A DNA stretch of 64,000 nt from Chloranthus sessilifolius. Lineage: Eukaryota; Streptophyta; Magnoliopsida; Chloranthales; Chloranthaceae. Below are positions 58,256-64,000 of this stretch, one piece after another. Within the stretch, counting starts at the first letter, position 1. Each line of letters starts with the position of its first letter. The translations under genes were made by a program, and so were the position numbers. Below the pieces are notes generated by a model that searched no databases, was not told the origin of the DNA, and saw only the letters and a list, made by a program, of their open reading frames with translations. The stretch lies in assembly GCA_021018995.1 (NCBI GenBank), contig CM037596.1, positions 89,101,184 to 89,165,183 of the forward strand. The letters are read 5' to 3'.

Positions 58256-61200
58256 TCACGTCGTTGGAAACAAGGCTGGATATTGTTCTTTCACATCGGC
58301 CTCTCGTTCCCAAGTAGCCTCTTCTTTTGGATGATTGTTCCACCGAACAAGCACTAACGGAATCACTTTAGTGTGCAGTACTTGTTCCTTTCGATCCAAG
58401 ATTTCCACCGGTTCCTCTATCATGCTCATGTCCTCACACATCTCCATAGGTTGTTTTCCTAACACGTGAGATGGATCATTTACATACTTTCTGAGCATTG
58501 ATATGTGGAAAACGTTATGTACCCGATCAAACAGCGGTGGTAAGCCAATGCGATACGCAACTTCACCTACGCGTCCCAAAATTTCAAATGGTCCAACATA
58601 ATGTGGGCTTAACTTCCCTCTCTTGCCAAATCTCATTACGCCTTTCATAGGTGACACTTTCACAAACACGTGCTCACCCACATTATAGTCGACACTAGTC
58701 CACTTCATGTCGGCGTAACTTTTTTGTCTACTCTGTGCTGACTTCAGCCTTTCTCTGATGATTCAAACAACGGTGGCGTTGTCTTCAAGTAGATTTGGCC
58801 CTAAAACAAATTTCTCACCTGTTTCCTCCCAATTGAGGGGTGATTTGCATCGTCGTCCATACAGAGCTTCATACGGTGCCATGCCAATGCTCGTTTGGAA
58901 GCTGTTGTTGTATGCGAATTCGAGCAACGGTAGATACTCATCCCAGTATCCTTGCATATCTAGCATGCACGCTCTGAGCATGTCTTCTATTACTTGGTTC
59001 ACTCGCTCTGTCTGCCCATCAGTTTGAGGATGGAAAGCTGAACTAAAGTCTAGTCATGTTCCCATTCCTTCTTGAAATTTCTTCCAAAACTTGGATGTAT
59101 ATAGTGGATCACGATCTGAAACTATGCTGCTTGGAATCCCATGTAATCTTACAATCTCCTTCATGTATAAGTCGCGGTCTTCTCAGTATACGTAGTATTG
59201 TACGGCAAAAAGTGTGCTGATTTGGTCAATCGGTCTACGACGACCCAAATGGCATTGTGTCTCTTGGCAGTACGGGGCAATCCAACAATGAAATCCATCA
59301 AGATTGATTCCCATTTCCATTCTGGGATTGGTAAAGGCTGCAATAGTCCAACAGGATGTCTATGATCAATCTTCACTTGCTGACAAGTCAAACACCGTGA
59401 CACGTATTCGGCCACGTCTTGCTTCAGTCCTCTCCACCAGTAGTTCTTTTTCAAGTCTTGGTACATTTTGGTGCTACCAGGGTGGATAGCATAATTTGAC
59501 TTATGGGCCTCATCAAGAATCGTTCGCCTTAGATCGGCATTGTCCGGAATGCATAGACGGCCCTTAAACAATAAAGAACCATCTTCTTTAACTGAGAAGT
59601 CTGACCTGATGCCTTCACTCACGTCTTGATGAATCTTTGTTAATGCCGGATCTTTCATCTGTAGGTCGTGGATATGCTCAAATATCACTGGCTTTACTGA
59701 TATGTTAGCCAAAAAGGATCCGGTGGCTTTTGACTCAATGTTTGCATCGTAGAATGCCAGGTCTTCCAATAATTTCCATCGGTGCATACCCAAAACCAAA
59801 CAAGCTAACTGAGCTGAACCTTTCCGACTCAATGCGTCGGCTACTACATTCGCCTTGCCTGGATGGTATTGTATGGAGCAATCATAATCCTTGAGGAATT
59901 CCATCCACCTGTGTTGTCTCATGTTGAGCTCTTTCTGTGTAAACAGGTATCGGAGGCTCTTATGATTGGTGAAAATTTAAAAAGTCCCACCATACAAGTA
60001 ATGTCTCCAAATCTTCAGCGCAAAAATAACTACTGCTAGTTCCAAGTCGTGAGTCGGGTAATTTTTCTCGTGTTCTTTCAGCTGTCTTGATCCGTAAGCT
60101 ATCACCTTCTTGTGTTGATTGAGCACACAACCCAAACCGTTGTATGACGCGTCGCTGTACACGGCGTATCCTCCACTGCCTGAAGGAATCGCTAACACTG
60201 GAGCAGAAGTGAGTCTCGTTTTGAGTTCTTGAAAACTCTTCTCGCATGCCTCACTCCACTCAAATCTTGAATCTTTTCGTGTCAGCTTTGTGAGAGGTCC
60301 TGATATCTTTGAAAACCCCTCGACGAAACGTCGATAATAGCCTGCTAAGCCTAGAAAACTTCGGACATCGGTCACTGTCTTTGGTTGCTCCCATTTAACC
60401 ACTGCTTCTATCTTTGTTGGATCTACAGTGACACCATGCTTTGAGACGATATGTCCCAAAAAGCTAACCTCTTCCAACCAAAACTCACATTTGCTGAGTT
60501 TGGCATACAATTGGTGTTCTCGTAGCGTCTGTAGAACAATCCTCAAATGTTCTTCGTGTTCCGTCTTGGATTTGGAGTATATCAATATATCATCAACGAA
60601 TACTACGACGCAGGAGTCCAAATGTGATTTAAACACTCGACTCATCAGATCCATAAACGACGCCGGAGCATTCGTCAATCCAAACGGCATCACAAGGAAT
60701 TCATAGTGTCCATACCGTGTCCGGAAAGCTGTCTTCTGGATGTCCTCTGCCTTGACTCGCAACTGATGATATCCAGATCTCAGGTCGATCTTGGAAAAAT
60801 ACCTTACTCCTTGCAGTTGGTCGAATAGATCATCAATTCTAGGCAAAAGGTAGCGGTTCTTCACAGTGAGTTTGTTCAATTGTCGATAGTCAATGCATAG
60901 CCGCATTGACCCATCCTTCTTCTTGACAAACAAGACCGGTGCTCCCCATGGAGACACGCTCGGTCTAACAAACCCCTTGTCCATAAGTTCTTGCAGTTGT
61001 TCCTTTAACTCCTTTAACTCAGCAGGAGCCATTCTATAAGGCGCTTTCGAAATAGGCTCCGTTCTCGGTGCTAAGTCAATGGAGAATTCCACCTCTCTCT
61101 CAGGAGGTAATCCAGGCAATTCCTCTGGAAACACGTCGGCGAAGTCTCGCACAACTGCTATCTCCGAAATGACATTCTTTTCTTCCTTGTCCTCCTTTAA

Positions 61201-61663
61201 GAAAGCCAAGTATCCACTGCAACCCTTTCTGATCATTTTCTCGGCCTTTAATGCTGAGATCAGTGGCACAGATGACGACCTCACTCCTTGAAACCGAAAT
61301 GATCTTCTTGTGTTGGGTCTGAAAATGACTACCTTGTTCTTGCAATCGGTTGCATAGCTGTCATCAACCAGTCCATGCCAAGGATCACATCGAACCCTTG
61401 CATGTCTAACAGTATCAACTTTGCTTCCAATTCGTGCACCTCTAGGTCTCGAACTGCTACAATGATGGATTTGCATGCTAACTCTGTGTCTACTAACTCT
61501 CCAGTCGGAATAGACACAGATAGGACGAAGTCCAACACCTCTGGAACAATCTTCATCTTCTTGGCGAAACGTGGAGTGACGAATGAGTGGGTAGACCCTG
61601 GGTCTATCAACACTCTAGCGTCATATCCAACAAAGCATCCTTTTTCATATATAGTTAAAGTAC
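58256..61663 (-). pseudogene. pol of element D: protease to chromodomain, few breaks
   Basis: Protease [12 protein letters not shown] is followed by a frameshift at about 61350-61380. RT is intact with [29 protein letters not shown] and [12 protein letters not shown]. RNase H has [10 protein letters not shown], then an in-frame TAA at 59977-59979, and continues DALSRKG. Integrase has [30 protein letters not shown] and [11 protein letters not shown], a small indel near 59165, a TAG near 59055, then HPQTDGQTERVNQVIEDML and GPFEILGRVGEVAYR. The chromodomain reads ILDRKEQVLHTKVIPLVLVRW with EEATWE. There is no intron 2: KSYADMKW runs straight into the DYNVGEHVFVKVSP region. Confidence 0.92.
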
Positions 61664-61827
61664 CTATAGTATACATACATACAATAATTTACACATCAAA
61701 ATACACCCTTAATTCACATATAGATTTAGTATTGAGAAAAGGAATCTATACCATTCCTAATGCATGCACCTTCTCTATCTAAAATTTTAATGAAACGGGA
61801 TTTTCTTTAATTTAAAAAGGGTCTCAC
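61664..61827 (-). other. Candidate intron 1 of element D (gag/protease)
   Basis: 164 bases, GTGAGACCC...TATACTATAG on the minus strand. Splicing joins DVIQ to GTLTIYEKG in frame. It is at the same codon as intron 1 of A and C, with an unrelated sequence and length. Confidence 0.75.
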
Positions 61828-63210
61828 CTTGGATGACGTCATGCACGTTCCCTGCTTCCTGAGCAGTGACTGCATAGGCTCTCCCCTGAACGATCGGCTT
61901 CCTTGCTTGAATGGGTCGTGGTGCTGCAACTGAAGCCGTCTTTCTTTTATCCGTCTCGGGGCAATCCTTGATCAAGTGGCCCACCTTGCCACATCGGAAA
62001 CAACCCCTAGTTCCCGTTCTGCAATCCACTGTCCTATGAGGCTTGCCACACTTGGCGCAAATCTCTCGAGGCACGGAAGAAACAGTACGAGAACCCTGTG
62101 TGATAGTGGCGCCAGTAGACATGGCAGAGCTCTCATAGCGTAAAGGTCTCCCCGATGCAAGTAGTGGAAACCTTTGTTGGTGTTGTTGTTGCGCCGGTCT
62201 TCTAAAACTTTCCTGAAACTGTGATCTCTGATTTTGGGCCATGAACGTCGGCTTTTTGTTCACCGGTTCATAGGTCCCCGTCCTTCCTTGTTCATTTCCT
62301 CCTCGCTGCTGCTCTCTCTGTCTATATCTATTTGTATTTTCTTCTTCCACAACTAGTGCCTTACTCATGACCTCTTCATAGGTCCTCAGCTGAAATGGAG
62401 CTACGCCTCCCCTAACCTCAAGCTTCAAACCTTGCTGAAACCTCTTGGATTTCATCACTTCGGTAGCGACGTAATCCGGAGCAAAACGGGCAAGTCGTAG
62501 AAACTCCACCCCATATTCTCTCACTGTCATTCTCCCTTGCACTAATTGTAGAAATTATATTTCAAGCTGATTCCTCACCACTTCCGGAAAATATTGTTTG
62601 TTGAACTCCTCAACAAACTCCTCCCAAGTCCAAGGCAACTCTGGGGTCTCCTGAGCCCGAGTCTGTATCACGAACTTCCACCAAGGCCCAGCCTCCCCAT
62701 CCAACATATAAGCTGCCCATCTCACACTCTCATCTTCCGTGCATGTCAGCACGCTAAAGACTTTCTCCATCTCCATAAGCCAGTTCTCAGCGGCCATTGT
62801 GTCTGCCTGCCCAGAAAATGAAGGAGGTCTCATCCTCCTAAACTCTGTAAAAGATGAGGGCACAGGCAGCGCAGGTCCTACAAGTGGTGTAGGTGGTCTT
62901 TGTTCTCTTCTGACGCATGAGTGGCTTGTTGTGCCATGGCAGCTGCTATAGTCTCCATAGTGTGCATCATCCTTTGTCGCTCCTCTCTATCTTCTTGTCT
63001 TTCTCTCACTCTCTCTTGTTCTCTTAGATCTTGATCCTGATGATCTCGATCCTCTTCATCATGCTGTCTACTACTACTGCCCCCTGGGGCCTCAGTACCT
63101 CCTAAAGGCACTCTATTAGTAGGAGAGATGTAATCATCTCCACTACGTAGACTCCTCTGTTGGCCTCCCCTTGGTCGGCCTCTTCCTCTAGATGACATTT
63201 GCGGCTGCAT
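61828..63210 (-). pseudogene. gag of element D
   Basis: The ATG at 63210 starts MQPQMSSRGRGRPRGG, then an acidic/Arg-rich coiled-coil-like stretch (REQERVRERQEDREERQRM). Capsid: FRRMRPPSFSGQAD, GEAGPWWKF, ELPWTWEEFVEEFNKQYFP and RMTVREYGVEFLRLARFAP. Both knuckles are intact: CAKCGKPHRTVDC and CFRCGKVGHLIKDC. Only two breaks are seen: a frame change near 62870 and a stop at 62555, where LEI is followed by TAA. Confidence 0.9.
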
Positions 63211-63287
63211 TTGAAACTAAAGTTTCGTCAGCAGAAGTCCCTATGTTCCGACCAAAAGAACGATTGTCAGAATTTCTAAAAGAAAGG

Positions 63288-63299
63288 CTTTGATTCCAA
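63288..63299 (-). other. Primer-binding site of element D
   Basis: The minus strand reads TGGAATCAAAGC just inside the 5' LTR, two or three differences from the initiator-Met-tRNA form. Confidence 0.8.
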
Positions 63300-63300
63300 C

Positions 63301-64000
63301 TGTGACAGCCCGGATTTTGGAATCCCGAAACCCGTGCCATCAACACGATCATCTTGACCGTGCCCCTTAGCTAAGCACAGAACATTGGTATATCAAGCAA
63401 CATAAAGTAGTAAATGAAACTACGGAATTTAAATCTATATAAAAGCATTTCTCAAAAGACAGTTCTACCCTCATGCCTCTGCATGAATGGAGAACCGATC
63501 CGAACCATCGATGATAGCAATTATCACGGATGGTTCGCCCTAAAAGAATAATCCCAAAACCCAATATATACATTGTTCAACCAAAACAAGGCTTGACATA
63601 CCAAGTCGTACAAATCTCTATCAAAAAGCCCTCAAAGCGGCACAACGGAGTCCTCTAGAAGAAGTCCTCAGGAGGTGGCTCCAACTCTTCGCCGGCCGCA
63701 AGGTCCGACTCACCGGGGACAACGTCTCCTGAAGCCTCGGCAGCTGCTAGTAGTGGACCTGCGACGTATAGTCTATAGGGTGAGCTACATCCTAGCTCAA
63801 TAGGGAACAAAATACCGTTGAACATATAAATTATTACTCACATATATTCCATGATATGCCATGCATGATGTGTCTATGCAGTTATTGATGAAAACAGTTA
63901 AAAACCATTGCATTTTACTGGTAATTACTTATATTTTCATTTATTCATGAATGATGCTGAAAAGGCTTAAAACAAAACTTAAACTTTCAACTTAAGTAAT
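63301..64000 (-). repeat. Element D 5' LTR (partial)
   Basis: The 700 bases match 52676-53375 with about nine substitutions and no indel. It includes the terminal hairpin and the acidic module (63655-63758). The LTR continues beyond the window. Confidence 0.95.

Larger units (their letters stand above)
52676..64000 (-). mobile_element. Element D: young family-B chromovirus-type element, 5' LTR cut by window end
   Basis: On the minus strand it has part of a 5' LTR (63301-64000), primer site, gag, intron, pol with chromodomain, motif spacer, aORF, polypurine tract and 3' LTR (52676-55182). Over the 700 comparable bases the two LTRs differ at about nine sites with no indel, so this is the most recent insertion in the window. 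CCTCA at 52671-52675 is the likely target duplication. Confidence 0.95.

Overview
The window is a stretch of flowering-plant nuclear heterochromatin made almost entirely of nested LTR retrotransposons. I found no host gene, rRNA or tRNA gene, or CRISPR array. The evidence for a plant is Ty3/gypsy gag-pol with plant-type chromodomains, initiator-Met-tRNA primer sites (TGGTATCAGAGC type), one Asp-tRNA primer site of the Athila/Tat type, and an extra 3' ORF carrying the plant-only 'putative plant transposon protein' domain. The species cannot be named from the sequence.

Layout. (1) 1-7767, minus strand: an Athila-like element that keeps gag, protease and the extra ORF but has no RT, RNase H or integrase; its 5' LTR is 5748-7767 and its 3' LTR lies outside the window. 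(2) 7768-13915: fragments of three other LTR types, called F6, F4 and F5. (3) 13916-28786, plus strand: complete element A (TSD CAATA), inserted in a second F4 LTR. A solo LTR of family B (22825-25483, TSD ATTGG) sits inside the extra ORF of A. (4) 28792-31112: rest of that F4 LTR. (5) 31113-38793, minus strand: element E, with a 3.9-kb LTR and a deleted pol; its 5' LTR is split by element C and continues at 51306-52215. (6) 38794-51300, minus strand: complete element C (TSD CAGCC), same family as A. (7) 52216-52675: unexplained sequence with TGCCGGC repeats. (8) 52676-64000, minus strand: element D of family B, the youngest and best preserved, with its 5' LTR cut by the window end.

Genes. 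Apart from the Athila-like element and E, each element with an interior has gag, an intron, protease-RT-RNase H-integrase-chromodomain, a spacer, the extra ORF (aORF), a polypurine tract and the LTR. A, C and D have an intron at the same gag/protease point. A and C have a second intron in integrase. All ORFs carry stops or frameshifts; D has the fewest.

Most interesting pattern. Each aORF-bearing family has its own short, AT-rich, often self-complementary motif, repeated many times in two places: the LTR and the spacer just upstream of the aORF. The motifs are TTTCGATAGGTT (Athila-like), GAGGGTCGAATT (A/C) and TCGATTAATCGA (B/D). A family-specific DNA array paired with a family-specific protein resembles the VANC/motif anti-silencing pairing of VANDAL transposons. 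This is a hypothesis only. A second pattern is an LTR module shared by nearly all the LTR types: an AG|GT site followed by a short acidic reading frame ending in a motif like EEFFP-stop, a few hundred bases before the LTR end.
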